A stretch of DNA of 13,600 bases from Propionibacteriaceae bacterium (GCA_021323255.1 JAJTCL010000030.1:1-13600); one strand, 5' to 3'; counted from the first letter of the stretch, positions 1 to 7,231 are shown. Numbers and translations: made by a program. Notes: a model not told the origin generated them from the sequence alone.

Positions 1-411
1 GGGCCGATACGCGACCGGATCGACATCAACCAGGCCTTCTTGCCTTTGCGCAAGGCCTTTCTGAAGGCGGCGCTGCAGCGCACCGAGTCTTCGGCGGTGG
101 TCGCTCAACGCGTACTGGAGGCTCGTGACCGGCAGCGCCGGCGCCTGGCCGGCAGCGGCTGGCAGACCAATGACGAGGTTTCAGGTACTTACCTGCGCCG
201 CCATCTGCCGCTGCCGGAGGGACTGCAGACCGTCGACGAAGCGGTGGACCGGGGACGGCTCAGCGCCCGCGGTGTCGACAAGGTTCTCCGGCTGGCCTGG
301 AGCGTGGCTGATCTCGCGGGTCGTGACAAGCCGGGCCGTGACGAGCTTGCGATTGCCCTGGCGATGCGGCGGGGTGAGCAGCCGGGGGCGGCACGCAGAG
401 AGGTGGGTTGA
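1..411 (+). CDS. comM: ComM/YifB-family Mg-chelatase-like AAA+ protein, C-terminal part (5' end outside window)
   Basis: The open frame runs from base 1 to a TGA at 409-411 and gives about 136 residues. It carries the C-terminal Mg-chelatase signature: a G-P-x-x-D-R-I-D-I stretch right at the window edge, then E-S-S-A-V-V-A-Q-R-V-x-x-A-R-x-R-Q, and a helical tail with S-A-R-G-V-D-K-V-L-R-L-A-W and D-E-L-A-I-A-L-A-M-R. These are the usual landmarks of ComM/YifB proteins. The ATPase core (Walker motifs) lies outside the window. ComM homologues are hexameric helicase-like ATPases that aid branch migration when incoming DNA is integrated during natural transformation; a competence role in this organism is inference. 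The next gene, dprA, begins 4 bp after the stop, so the two are almost certainly co-transcribed. Confidence 0.93.
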   Translation, partial: GPIRDRIDINQAFLPLRKAFLKAALQRTESSAVVAQRVLEARDRQRRRLAGSGWQTNDEVSGTYLRRHLPLPEGLQTVDEAVDRGRLSARGVDKVLRLAWSVADLAGRDKPGRDELAIALAMRRGEQPGAARREVG

Positions 412-415
412 TGCT

Positions 416-1540
416 GTGATCACGTCGGATCGGAGGGCGCGAATGATGCTCTCCTGCGCGATAGACGGCGGTGATCCCGCAGTCGCTGAGCTGGTGCAGA
501 ACCTGGGGGCGGAAGGCGCCTGGGCCAAGATTCTCGAAGGGGTTTTGGGCGAACCGGCGGCGCAGCAGGCTGCGCGGGTGACAGTCGAGGTGTTTGAGCG
601 GCTGGCCGAGGTAGCGGGAGCGCGTTTCGTCGTTCCAGGCGATGAGGAGTGGCCGGCCGGGCTTGATGATCTGCGACGTGCGGAGAGCATCCAGCGGCGC
701 GGTGGCGAGCCGGTCGGTCTGTGGCTCCGCGGACCGGGACACCTTGCTCACCTCATGGAACGGTCGGTAGCGATCGTGGGCTCCCGGGCGGCAACGGCGT
801 ACGGGAACGGTATTGCGGCCGATCTGGCCGCAGATCTGGTCGAGCAAGGGGTGACCGTCTTGTCGGGCGGTGCCTTCGGCATCGATGTGGCGGCGCATCG
901 CGGGGCACTGGCCGCGGGCGGCCCGACCGTTTGCGTGCTGGCCAACGGTGTCGATGTGGCCTACCCGCCGGGTAACGCCCCGATCTTTGAGACTTTGGCC
1001 AGGGACCAGCTGCTGGTATCAGAGCTGCCGCTTGCCGCTCATCCCACACGGGTGAGATTCCTAGCCCGCAACCGACTCATCGCTGCCATGTCCGACGGCA
1101 CCGTGGTGGTCGAGGCGGCGCTACGTTCCGGTGCTCGAAATACCGCTGGCTGGGCCCTCGGTTGCGGACGTCCCCTTATGGCGGTCCCGGGTCCGGTCTA
1201 TTCCCGCGCCTCGACGGCCCCACACCTGATGATCCGCAACGGGCAGGCGGTGCTGGTGACCTCGGCGGCTGAGGTGTTGGAGCTGATCTCCGAGATGGGT
1301 CAGGCGATGCTGCCCCTTGCCCATGGTCTGAACAGAGCGACCGATGCGCTGACCGAGACCCAGCTCGCGGTCTTTGAAGCCATTCCGGCCCGCCGGCGCG
1401 CCAGCGTCGGAGACGTTGCACTCGCCGCCGGCGTCAGTGTCCCAACATGCCTGGGTGCACTGACCGCACTCGAGTCCGCCGGGCTCGTGGAAGGGAACGA
1501 GCGAGGCTGGCTCGTTGCGGTAGGTGGACCACGAGGATGA
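416..1540 (+). CDS. dprA: DNA-processing protein DprA (Smf)
   Basis: DprA binds single-stranded DNA taken up by the cell and loads RecA on it. The predicted protein has 374 residues. A Rossmann-like core is visible: S-V-A-I-V-G-S-R at 117-124, L-S-G-G-A-F-G-I-D at 149-157, R-N-R-L-I near 221, S-G-A-R-N-T-A at 238-244 and P-G-P-V at 258-261. Residues about 313-374 form the winged-helix tail typical of long DprA proteins. I chose GTG 416 because the purine-rich run agagaggtgg lies about 9 bases upstream. The frame stays open further upstream, but there it overlaps comM. From GTG 416 the protein begins like other actinobacterial DprA proteins (D-R-R-A-R-x-x-L-S near the N-terminus). ATG 443 or 446 are weaker alternatives. 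The gene converges with the PBP gene, leaving 20 bp between the stops and no visible terminator. Confidence 0.95.
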   Translation: MITSDRRARMMLSCAIDGGDPAVAELVQNLGAEGAWAKILEGVLGEPAAQQAARVTVEVFERLAEVAGARFVVPGDEEWPAGLDDLRRAESIQRRGGEPVGLWLRGPGHLAHLMERSVAIVGSRAATAYGNGIAADLAADLVEQGVTVLSGGAFGIDVAAHRGALAAGGPTVCVLANGVDVAYPPGNAPIFETLARDQLLVSELPLAAHPTRVRFLARNRLIAAMSDGTVVVEAALRSGARNTAGWALGCGRPLMAVPGPVYSRASTAPHLMIRNGQAVLVTSAAEVLELISEMGQAMLPLAHGLNRATDALTETQLAVFEAIPARRRASVGDVALAAGVSVPTCLGALTALESAGLVEGNERGWLVAVGGPRG

Positions 1541-1560
1541 TCAGCGCCGCATTGGTGTTC

Positions 1561-3540
1561 CTATCGAGCTCTGGTCAGGAATGTCCTCAGCAGCGGCCCA
1601 GCCGTGGTCGAGCCCGACTTGCCGTCGTTGACAAAGACAGCTACCGCTAGGTCGTCTTGTATGGCGATCATCCAGGCGTGGGTCTTCAGCGGCTCCGATG
1701 TGCCGTATTCCGCCGTGCCCGTCTTGGCCAGCACCGCCGGACCGCGGACGTTGCCGAGCACACGGCCGCTGCCCTCGGTGACAACAGTTCGCATCATTTC
1801 GCGCAGCTGTTGGGCTTCCTGATCAGTCAGTGGCTTTCCCTTCGAGGTTGCCTGCTGCCCATCGACGAGGTGCGGGATCACTGTCTTGCCTGCCGCCACC
1901 GATGCGGCCACAGCGGCCATAGCCATCGGAGAGGCCTCGACTTTGCCTTGACCGATCACGGCCGCGGCGCTCCCGGTGGCTGTTGGATCCTGCGGCACTG
2001 ACCCAAAGAAGGAGGGAAAGCCGACGTCGTAGTCGATGCCGAATCCCAGGGAACCGGCGGCGTCGGTTAACGAGGACTGGTCGAGCTTGCTTCGCTGGCC
2101 GATGAACGCTGTATTGCATGACTGCGCGAGCGCCGTTCGCAAAGTTATCCTGCCTTGCTGACTGCTTGGGTAGTCGCTGTAGTTGCTGAACTTTCGGCCG
2201 TCAACGGTGACCGTTGGCGAGCATCTGACCGTCGAGCCGGGAGTCAGACCAGCTCGCAGCAGGGCCAATGTCGAGACGACCTTGAAAGTAGATCCCGGAG
2301 CAGCCCGGCCTACCGTGGCGAGAGACTGCCCGCGATTGCCTCGACCGTTCGCAGCGGCCACGACTGCTCCCGTTGAGGGTCGGATAGCGACGAGCGCGCT
2401 GGCCGGCTTGGTGTCCGCCAAGGTCCTTTCCGCAAGCTGCTGCAGCCCGACGTTGAGTGTCGTTGTCAGCGGTTGGCCGGCAACTGGCTTCACCTCGAAG
2501 AGCACAACCGGCTCGGGTTCCCCGGTTGGTGAAGGAGTCGGAGGCGGGCTGGCTGAACTGTCAGGCGGCTTGGTTGCTGCCAGCCGCACCTGGACACCGG
2601 GAGTGCCGCGCAGCTGTGCGTCGTATCGCTTCTGTAATCCAGATCGGCCCACCTGCTCTCCGGTGACCACCGCACCGCCCGACTCCTCGACGTTCTCCTT
2701 TGTTGCCTCACCTACCGTGCCGATGATGGGTCGCGCGAAGTCGCGCGTGGGAGCGAGCATCTGGCCAGTCTTGATGGAGAGCGCCCCTGGTATGGCACGG
2801 ATCTCTGAGCTGAGTGGCACGTCTGGCGCATCCATCCGCAACACAATGGCCGGAACGAAAGCGCTGCTGCCTGCAGCAGTCACCTTCTTCGCGTACGCCT
2901 TGGCGTTGATCTTGACGACTCTTGCCAACCGGAGCGCGGATTTCTCTGCTCTCTCACCGCTCACCGCCGACTTGTCGATTCCGATCCGAAACACCGGCCG
3001 GTTCTCCACGATCGGAACACCGTCCGCCCCGAGCAGCTCCCCGCGCTCGGGAGAGAGGCGCCGCTGCGACAGTCGGTTCCCGCCATTGAGCTGCGGATGG
3101 ACGATGCTTGGCTGCCAGCTTGCCTTCCACTGTTCCGACTCCTCTGCCAGCTTGACCTCGGTCGGGTAAGTCCACCGCTCGGCAACGCCGGGAAACGTCC
3201 ACGTGAATAACAAGCTGGCAGTTGCCGATGATCCGTCGCGGGAGACCGATGCCACCGTCACACTCGGTTTGAACGATCCCATGCCAGTGACGAGTGGCTG
3301 AAATTGATCGTTGACCACAGTGCTGGAGGACCCCACGAACACCACCGGCGAGAGATCCTTTGCACTGAGGCCAGCCGCCAATGCCGCGGCCGCCCGGTCA
3401 GGAGTGTCCCCGTCGCGGTCTGGATTTGGCCTTGGCAGAGAAATTCCGCATCCTGCCACCGCAAGGATGGTGATCAGGAGCAGGCATGCGAATCGGACAG
3501 CTCCGGGGCGAGCCTGTGGCAACGTCGCACTCTGGGACAC
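1561..3540 (-). CDS. penicillin-binding lipoprotein, class B transpeptidase with MecA-N-like domain
   Basis: This 659-residue protein cross-links peptidoglycan stem peptides outside the membrane. Its N-terminus is a lipoprotein signal: Arg11/Arg16, a hydrophobic stretch at 17-30 and the lipobox V-A-G-C with Cys31. Residues about 45-155 fit an NTF2-like MecA-N domain. Residues about 165-320 fit the PBP dimerisation domain, and after a Ser/Pro-rich linker near 325-345 comes the transpeptidase domain. The three catalytic motifs are intact: S-T-F-K at 417-420, S-C-N at 474-476 and K-T-G-T-A at 606-610. The layout matches the M. tuberculosis penicillin-binding lipoprotein Rv2864c. The start is a GTG on the minus strand at 3540-3538; an ATG 8 bp upstream is out of frame. 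Lipid anchoring replaces the transmembrane helix that most class B PBPs use. The exact role (septal or lateral wall) cannot be told from sequence. Confidence 0.92.
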   Translation of the reverse strand: MSQSATLPQARPGAVRFACLLLITILAVAGCGISLPRPNPDRDGDTPDRAAAALAAGLSAKDLSPVVFVGSSSTVVNDQFQPLVTGMGSFKPSVTVASVSRDGSSATASLLFTWTFPGVAERWTYPTEVKLAEESEQWKASWQPSIVHPQLNGGNRLSQRRLSPERGELLGADGVPIVENRPVFRIGIDKSAVSGERAEKSALRLARVVKINAKAYAKKVTAAGSSAFVPAIVLRMDAPDVPLSSEIRAIPGALSIKTGQMLAPTRDFARPIIGTVGEATKENVEESGGAVVTGEQVGRSGLQKRYDAQLRGTPGVQVRLAATKPPDSSASPPPTPSPTGEPEPVVLFEVKPVAGQPLTTTLNVGLQQLAERTLADTKPASALVAIRPSTGAVVAAANGRGNRGQSLATVGRAAPGSTFKVVSTLALLRAGLTPGSTVRCSPTVTVDGRKFSNYSDYPSSQQGRITLRTALAQSCNTAFIGQRSKLDQSSLTDAAGSLGFGIDYDVGFPSFFGSVPQDPTATGSAAAVIGQGKVEASPMAMAAVAASVAAGKTVIPHLVDGQQATSKGKPLTDQEAQQLREMMRTVVTEGSGRVLGNVRGPAVLAKTGTAEYGTSEPLKTHAWMIAIQDDLAVAVFVNDGKSGSTTAGPLLRTFLTRAR

Positions 3541-3549
3541 CGGGACATC

Positions 3550-3578
3550 CTGCCACCTGTGGGCAGCGTGGGTAGTGT
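3550..3578 (+). promoter_or_regulatory. possible promoter for the leaderless membrane-protein gene
   Basis: CTGCCA (3550-3555) resembles a -35 box and TAGTGT (3573-3578) fits the actinobacterial TANNNT -10 pattern, with 17 bp between them. The predicted transcription start falls on or next to ATG 3586, which has no convincing ribosome binding site, so a leaderless mRNA is likely. The whole divergent region is only 45 bp, so the minus-strand PBP promoter must overlap this one. This is inferred from motif matching only. Confidence 0.35.
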
Positions 3579-3585
3579 CGCGGCC

Positions 3586-4227
3586 ATGGGCATCTACGCT
3601 AAGCGTCCAGGGAAAATGGTCGGCCAGCTATTTGGAGATGGCTTCGTTCTGCTTTGGACGGTGTGTTGGGCGATCGTCGGAATATTCGTCCACCGGGTGA
3701 TCGAGGTCTTGGCGACCCCCGCCCGGGAAACGGCGAGGGCCGCTATACGACTGGCAGAGAACTTTCGGGAAGCCGCAGGCGAAGCGGCCAAGGTGCCAGT
3801 CGCTGGTGAGCAGCTGCGGCGCCCCTTCGACGCCGCATCGGTGACCCTTGGCAACTTGATCAACTCTGCCAATGACCAGGTGGCCAGTATTGAAAGGCTG
3901 GCACTGATCGTCGGCTGGCTGGTCTTTCTGATACCCGTGACCATCGTCGCGGCCTTCTGGCTGCCCCGCCGGATTCGGTTCTATCGCCAGGCTCGGGCCT
4001 CTCAAGTCTTTCTGGACGCGGTCCCCGACCTGGACCTCTTTGCACTTCGGGCGATGGCTGCGCAACCGCTCTATGTGTTGGCCGAAATCAGCGACGACCC
4101 TGTCAGGGCGTGGCGCTCCGGGGATCGAGGCGTGATCAACCAGCTGGCCGAACTCGAATTGAGACGCAACGGGCTCCGGCTTCCCGACACCTTGCGGGCT
4201 GCATCGACTGAGGCCAGTATCGGGTGA
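3586..4227 (+). CDS. two-helix membrane protein of unknown function
   Basis: I do not recognise this 213-residue protein. Two hydrophobic helices are clear, at about residues 19-42 and 106-126, separated by about 60 mostly helical, Ala/Glu/Arg-rich residues. The second helix is followed by a basic stretch (P-R-R-I-R-F-Y-R), which suggests that the C-terminal about 85 residues are cytoplasmic. By the same rule the middle section would be extracytoplasmic, but the basic N-terminus (K-R-P-G-K) makes topology uncertain. The tail contains a conserved-looking L-R-x-M-A-A-Q-P segment and is rich in Leu and Arg. ATG 3586 is preferred because it gives a short basic N-terminus before the first helix. 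In-frame GTG codons at 3559 and 3568 are alternatives. It is divergent from the PBP gene, so an envelope role is possible but unproven. Confidence 0.75.
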   Translation: MGIYAKRPGKMVGQLFGDGFVLLWTVCWAIVGIFVHRVIEVLATPARETARAAIRLAENFREAAGEAAKVPVAGEQLRRPFDAASVTLGNLINSANDQVASIERLALIVGWLVFLIPVTIVAAFWLPRRIRFYRQARASQVFLDAVPDLDLFALRAMAAQPLYVLAEISDDPVRAWRSGDRGVINQLAELELRRNGLRLPDTLRAASTEASIG

Positions 4228-4302
4228 CAAGGCATGACTGGGAATGGTGGCAGCGCCGGCTAGCCCATCACCTCCCGCGCTTCTGCTCGTAAAACGATCA
4301 TG

Positions 4303-4309
4303 AAGGAGG
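4303..4309 (+). promoter_or_regulatory. strong Shine-Dalgarno deciding the ATP-grasp start
   Basis: AAGGAGG lies five bases before ATG 4315. It falls inside the longer reading frame that opens at ATG 4300, so ATG 4300 cannot be the natural start. The remaining spacer 4228-4302 shows no convincing promoter or terminator. Confidence 0.9.
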
Positions 4310-4314
4310 TTGAG

Positions 4315-5559
4315 ATGTCTGCGAACCGCCACTTGGTCGGTCTGCTGCTCGGCGCGGAGGAGGACTGGCCAAAGGCCTTCGAGGCGATCGCGACCCGTCT
4401 CGGGGTCTTCAGCTACGCAGGTGTTGATCACGTTCTCGACACCGAGCGAGTGCGGATCTCACCGTTCAACCTGCGAGATCGGGCCCGTCACCAAGTGGTG
4501 ATCGATCGGTTGGCGTACTGGTACTACCACCCGCGGGAATGGCTGAAGAAGGTCGCGTTGATGGACGACGTCTACCTGATGAACTCCCCGTTCACCTTCC
4601 AGTCGATGGAGAAGCACTCAGCGTATTGCGCGCTGATGCGGCTCGGCATGAATGTGCCGGACACGGTGCTGGTGCCGTACAAGAACCCGATCGACAACGT
4701 GCGTTGGGCGTACACGTCGCGCAACTACAACGATCCCTTCGATCTGGCTGCCATCGCAGAGACGATGGGCTATCCGCTGTTCATGAAGCCTTTCGACGGT
4801 GGCGGCTGGCGCGGAGTGTCCAAGGTGAGGAATTACACCGAGCTGATTGCCGCCTACGACGATTCCGGCGAGATGCTGATGCATCTCCAGAAGTCCGTTG
4901 AGCCGTTTGACGTCTTTGCGCGGGCCCTGACCATCGGGCCTGAGACGATGGTGATGCACTTCCGTCCGGACCTGCCGATGCATGACCGCTACGCCGTTGA
5001 TCATGAGTTCTTGTCTCCTGAGGTCGGCCAGGAAGCCGTCACCATCAGTCAGACCGTGAACGCCTTCTTCCGCTGGGAGTTCAACTCCTGCGAGATGCTG
5101 GTGCAAGGCAACACGGTGCTACCCATCGACTACGCCAATGCGTGTCCCGACGTGGCAGTCACGTCGCTGCATTACTACTTCCCGTGGGCCATGAAGTCGT
5201 TGATCAAGTGGACTGCATTCTGCGCGGCTACCGAGCGTCGGCCCAGGCTGCATGTCGACACCGAGCCGTGGTTCGCGGTTGCGGATGATCCAGATCTGGA
5301 CTACGGGGCCAAGCTCGGCCGCTACCAGCAGCTGGCGGATGAACACTTCCAGAAGGAGCGTTATCTGGACTTCTGTGCCACGGCACTGGCAGGCATCGAT
5401 GACCTGGTGCTGGATTGGGTGGCATCGGCTGACTTCGACCGGATGCTGACAGAGACCGTCGCCCAGACCTATCCCGAGCAAGAGCGTGAGTGGTTCATGG
5501 GCCACTTCCGTGGCCTGATCGACCTATGGATCAAAGATCAAAAGCCAGTCACCGCCTAA
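4315..5559 (+). CDS. ATP-grasp ligase-like protein of unknown substrate
   Basis: The 414-residue protein looks like an ATP-grasp enzyme, a fold that uses ATP to join a carboxylate to an amine or thiol through an acylphosphate. The central part shows the nucleotide-binding pattern P-L-F-M-K-P-F-D-G-G-G-W-R-G with Lys158 and a glycine-rich loop at 162-167. Later come Glu260 (S-C-E-M-L-V-Q-G) and the likely metal ligands Asp272 and Asn275 (L-P-I-D-Y-A-N-A). The N-terminal about 95 residues are aromatic-rich (W-Y-Y-H-P-R-E-W) and may hold substrate. The C-terminal about 120 residues are an acidic, helical extension. The strong Shine-Dalgarno fixes the start at ATG 4315. The gene stands alone, with no pathway partner beside it, so the product cannot be named. 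A peptide or amino-acid ligase is one possibility. Confidence 0.8.
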   Translation: MSANRHLVGLLLGAEEDWPKAFEAIATRLGVFSYAGVDHVLDTERVRISPFNLRDRARHQVVIDRLAYWYYHPREWLKKVALMDDVYLMNSPFTFQSMEKHSAYCALMRLGMNVPDTVLVPYKNPIDNVRWAYTSRNYNDPFDLAAIAETMGYPLFMKPFDGGGWRGVSKVRNYTELIAAYDDSGEMLMHLQKSVEPFDVFARALTIGPETMVMHFRPDLPMHDRYAVDHEFLSPEVGQEAVTISQTVNAFFRWEFNSCEMLVQGNTVLPIDYANACPDVAVTSLHYYFPWAMKSLIKWTAFCAATERRPRLHVDTEPWFAVADDPDLDYGAKLGRYQQLADEHFQKERYLDFCATALAGIDDLVLDWVASADFDRMLTETVAQTYPEQEREWFMGHFRGLIDLWIKDQKPVTA

Positions 5560-5599
5560 GGGCCGTGAGTGCCTCGAGGTTTGAGGGCTCGCTCGTCCG

Positions 5600-5716
5600 A
5601 TTGCTCGCTTCGCTCGCTGAGGATTGCGCCGAGAAGCCGCTGCCTTCCTCATTCGCTCGCAGACGAAAAGACGTGTCTGCTCGCTCACCTCGTCCAGGAC
5701 AGCGGCGCGCAATCCT
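5600..5716. repeat. dispersed structured repeat, copy A (about 117 bp)
   Basis: This segment aligns with 9517-9627 along its whole length. Shared blocks are ATTGCTCGCTyCGCTCGCTG at the left end, CGCTCGCAGACrAAAA and CGTGTCyGCTCGCTC in the middle, and CGGCGCGCrATC at the right end. Outer arms 5620-5629 (AGGATTGCGC) and 5707-5716 (GCGCAATCCT) pair perfectly over 10 bp. An inner stem pairs 5659-5664 with 5675-5680. The repeat fills the convergent gap between the ATP-grasp gene and tam and runs into the end of tam. It encodes no protein I can support. It could be a REP/MITE-like element or a bidirectional terminator. Bases 5560-5599 before it hold nothing else that I can identify. Confidence 0.8.
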
Positions 5717-6503
5717 GGTCGTCGCGGATCGCGCTGGCATGCCGATGCGCCACAACGAAGATGCGCCGAAACGGCAGAACTGTTCCGTACGCCCGAGTCG
5801 GGTAGGCCTTGTTCAACAATTCCTGGTACTCGGAGACGAACTGTCTACGATGATCCTCGGGTAGCGCCTGGAGCACCGGCCGGGCGCCAGTGCCCGAGAT
5901 CCAGCGGAAGACTGGATTCGGCCCGCTCAGCACGTGCAGGTACGTGGTCTCCCAGGCATCCACTGAACATCCCAGGCCAGCAAGATCATCGAGATAAGAT
6001 GCTGCGTCGGTCGCGGCCGGCCAGGTCACGCCGGTCAGCAATGACGCGTAGCGCGGGTCGGCCGACAACTGGCGAAGCAGCTGGTGACTGGGCTCGTCGA
6101 AGTTTCCCGGCACCTGGAAGGCCAGCGATCCATCCGGGGTAAGCAAGGAGATCAACGACAGCAGCAACTCCCGGTGCCCCGGGATCCACTGCAATGTTGC
6201 ATTGCTGACGATGACGTCCACTCTCGTCTCGGGTCGCCAGTCGCGCAGATCCTGCAGCTGGAATCTCAGTCGTGGACCCGCCAGCCGTGCGGCTTGCTTG
6301 ATCATCTCGGGTGATGAGTCCAGACCGACAATCTGCGCGTTGGGCCAGCGAACTGCCAATGAGGCGGTGAGTTGCCCGGGCCCACAGCCAAGATCGACTA
6401 CCACCCTTGGTTCCATGGCGGGAAGTCTGCTCAACAGATCGACGAACGGTCGCGAGCGCTCATCGGCGAACTCGAGATATGTGACGGGGTCCCAGACGGT
6501 CAC
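5685..6503 (-). CDS. tam: trans-aconitate 2-methyltransferase
   Basis: This 272-residue enzyme transfers a methyl group from S-adenosylmethionine to trans-aconitate, an inhibitor of aconitase formed spontaneously from cis-aconitate; it acts in the cytosol. The start M-T-V-W-D-P and F-A-D-E-R-S-R-P (12-19) are family landmarks. SAM motif I is D-L-G-C-G-P-G at 37-43, with the acidic residue Asp62 after the second strand. Other family blocks are S-N-A-T-L-Q-W-I-P-G-H, F-Q-V-P-G-N-F-D-E-P-S-H and W-E-T-T-Y-L-H-V-L. The frame is open far upstream, but GTG 6503 is chosen because AGGAG sits five bases before it and the family N-terminus begins there. The normal family end is near F-V-V-A; residues 263-272 and the stop come from repeat copy A. 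The HNH gene lies 163 bp upstream on the same strand. Confidence 0.93.
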   Translation of the reverse strand: MTVWDPVTYLEFADERSRPFVDLLSRLPAMEPRVVVDLGCGPGQLTASLAVRWPNAQIVGLDSSPEMIKQAARLAGPRLRFQLQDLRDWRPETRVDVIVSNATLQWIPGHRELLLSLISLLTPDGSLAFQVPGNFDEPSHQLLRQLSADPRYASLLTGVTWPAATDAASYLDDLAGLGCSVDAWETTYLHVLSGPNPVFRWISGTGARPVLQALPEDHRRQFVSEYQELLNKAYPTRAYGTVLPFRRIFVVAHRHASAIRDDQDCAPLSWTR

Positions 6504-6579
6504 GGATGCTCCTGGGGAACGGATGGTGGTGTCAAAGTACGCCCGCGACAATCCGGCGAAACCGCACGGCTCCCAAAGA

Positions 6580-6634
6580 CTGACACCGGTTCCGTGCGCG
6601 GCTGACAGACGGCGTGTCGGAGGAACGGTGTCAG
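6580..6634 (-). terminator. 13-bp inverted repeat between HNH gene and tam, possible terminator
   Basis: CTGACACCGGTTCC (6580-6593) pairs with GGAACGGTGTCAG (6622-6634) over 13 bp with a single one-base bulge. The loop is 28 bases and contains a small GACA/TGTC stem of its own. Read on the minus strand, it lies 33 bases beyond the HNH stop and is followed by TCTTT, a poor T-run. It may therefore end the HNH transcript. It also lies 77 bases upstream of the tam start, so an operator or leader structure for tam is the other possibility. The rest of the gap 6504-6666 shows no clear promoter. Confidence 0.5.
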
Positions 6635-6666
6635 ATTGTGAGGGAAACCAATCCCACTGCTGATGA

Positions 6667-7116
6667 TCAGTTCCGGCGATGGTAGGCCTCTCGCCAGGTC
6701 GGAACGCTGGGTTTCCAGGCGAGAGCCATCGCGGCTTCGCTGGGGGTTCGGTTGGCTTTGCGATTGTTGCAGCGAGTGCATGCGGCCACGGTGTTCTGCC
6801 AGTTGTTGGCTCCGCCGCGGGATAGCGGCAGCAGGTGATCAACTGTGTCTGCGACGCCCTCACAGTAGGCGCAGCGGTGATGATCGCGGCGGAGTACTCC
6901 GCGCTTGGACCAGGCGGGCGTTCGGGCGTAGAGGAAGGTTGTCTTGACGTAGCGGATCAGTCGCAAGACCACAGGCCAGGGGTAAGGGCCGATGCGATGT
7001 CCATCACGGGCCTCCTCGACGATCGCAACTTCGCGGACCAACATCCGGATCGCGTGCTTGATCGAGACGGTGTGCAGGGCCGTGTTGTCGGTGTTGAGGA
7101 CAACCACCGCAGACAT
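6667..7116 (-). CDS. HNH endonuclease family protein
   Basis: This 149-residue protein belongs to the small actinobacterial HNH family that starts with a V-V-V-L-N strand. Zinc-type cysteine pairs are C82-A-Y-C85 and C113-T-R-C116. The catalytic core is T-V-D-H-L-L-P-L-S-R-G-G with Asp93/His94, then Asn108 and the closing C-N-N-R-K with Asn117. Such proteins cut DNA with a single metal ion in the beta-beta-alpha-metal fold; their cellular target is generally unknown. ATG 7116 is chosen because GGGAGGTGG lies just upstream on the minus strand and the family N-terminus starts there. An in-frame ATG at 7158 would add 14 residues without family similarity. It is divergent from the SOS cassette and shares its 151-bp control region, so damage-linked expression is possible. 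It is not part of an obvious restriction or phage module. Confidence 0.88.
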   Translation of the reverse strand: MSAVVVLNTDNTALHTVSIKHAIRMLVREVAIVEEARDGHRIGPYPWPVVLRLIRYVKTTFLYARTPAWSKRGVLRRDHHRCAYCEGVADTVDHLLPLSRGGANNWQNTVAACTRCNNRKANRTPSEAAMALAWKPSVPTWREAYHRRN

Positions 7117-7164
7117 TCGCCCCACCTCCCTTCTTGGCCCAAGGGTGCACAAACCCACGACGAC

Positions 7165-7195
7165 GTTGTATTGGGATTATGGCGGGTTGGGTCAA
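7165..7195 (-). promoter_or_regulatory. possible promoter of the HNH gene
   Basis: On the minus strand TTGACC (7195-7190) is followed after 19 bp by TACAAC (7170-7165). This would give a leader of about 40 bases carrying the Shine-Dalgarno. A closer TATAAT match, CATAAT at 7181-7176, has no -35 at the right distance. Motif match only. Confidence 0.3.
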
Positions 7196-7231
7196 GACAG
7201 AGCGATATCGAATGCCTGCGTGTCAGTCGTC

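Noticed and set aside
2183..3169. Plus-strand open frame (328 codons) opposite the PBP gene
   Set aside because: It mirrors the well-supported PBP reading frame, has no motif and no ribosome binding site; high GC makes such shadows common.
3628..4431. Minus-strand open frame (267 codons) spanning the membrane protein and the start of the ATP-grasp gene
   Set aside because: It crosses two genes on the other strand including a strong Shine-Dalgarno, and its sequence shows no recognisable domain.
5577..5716. CRISPR-like array because of repeated GCTCGCT motifs
   Set aside because: The GCTCGCT units are short, irregularly spaced and part of one longer element; there are no equal spacers and no cas gene.
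5524..5755. Small open frames across the repeat (for example, with an L-F-V-C-E-R peptide also readable in copy B)
   Set aside because: The shared peptide follows from shared DNA. Indels between the copies are not multiples of three, and the conservation follows stem pairing rather than codons.
6504..6863. N-terminal extension of the tam gene by 120 codons
   Set aside because: The extension overlaps the HNH gene and the inverted repeat, has no family similarity, and GTG 6503 has a good Shine-Dalgarno with the conserved Tam N-terminus right after it.
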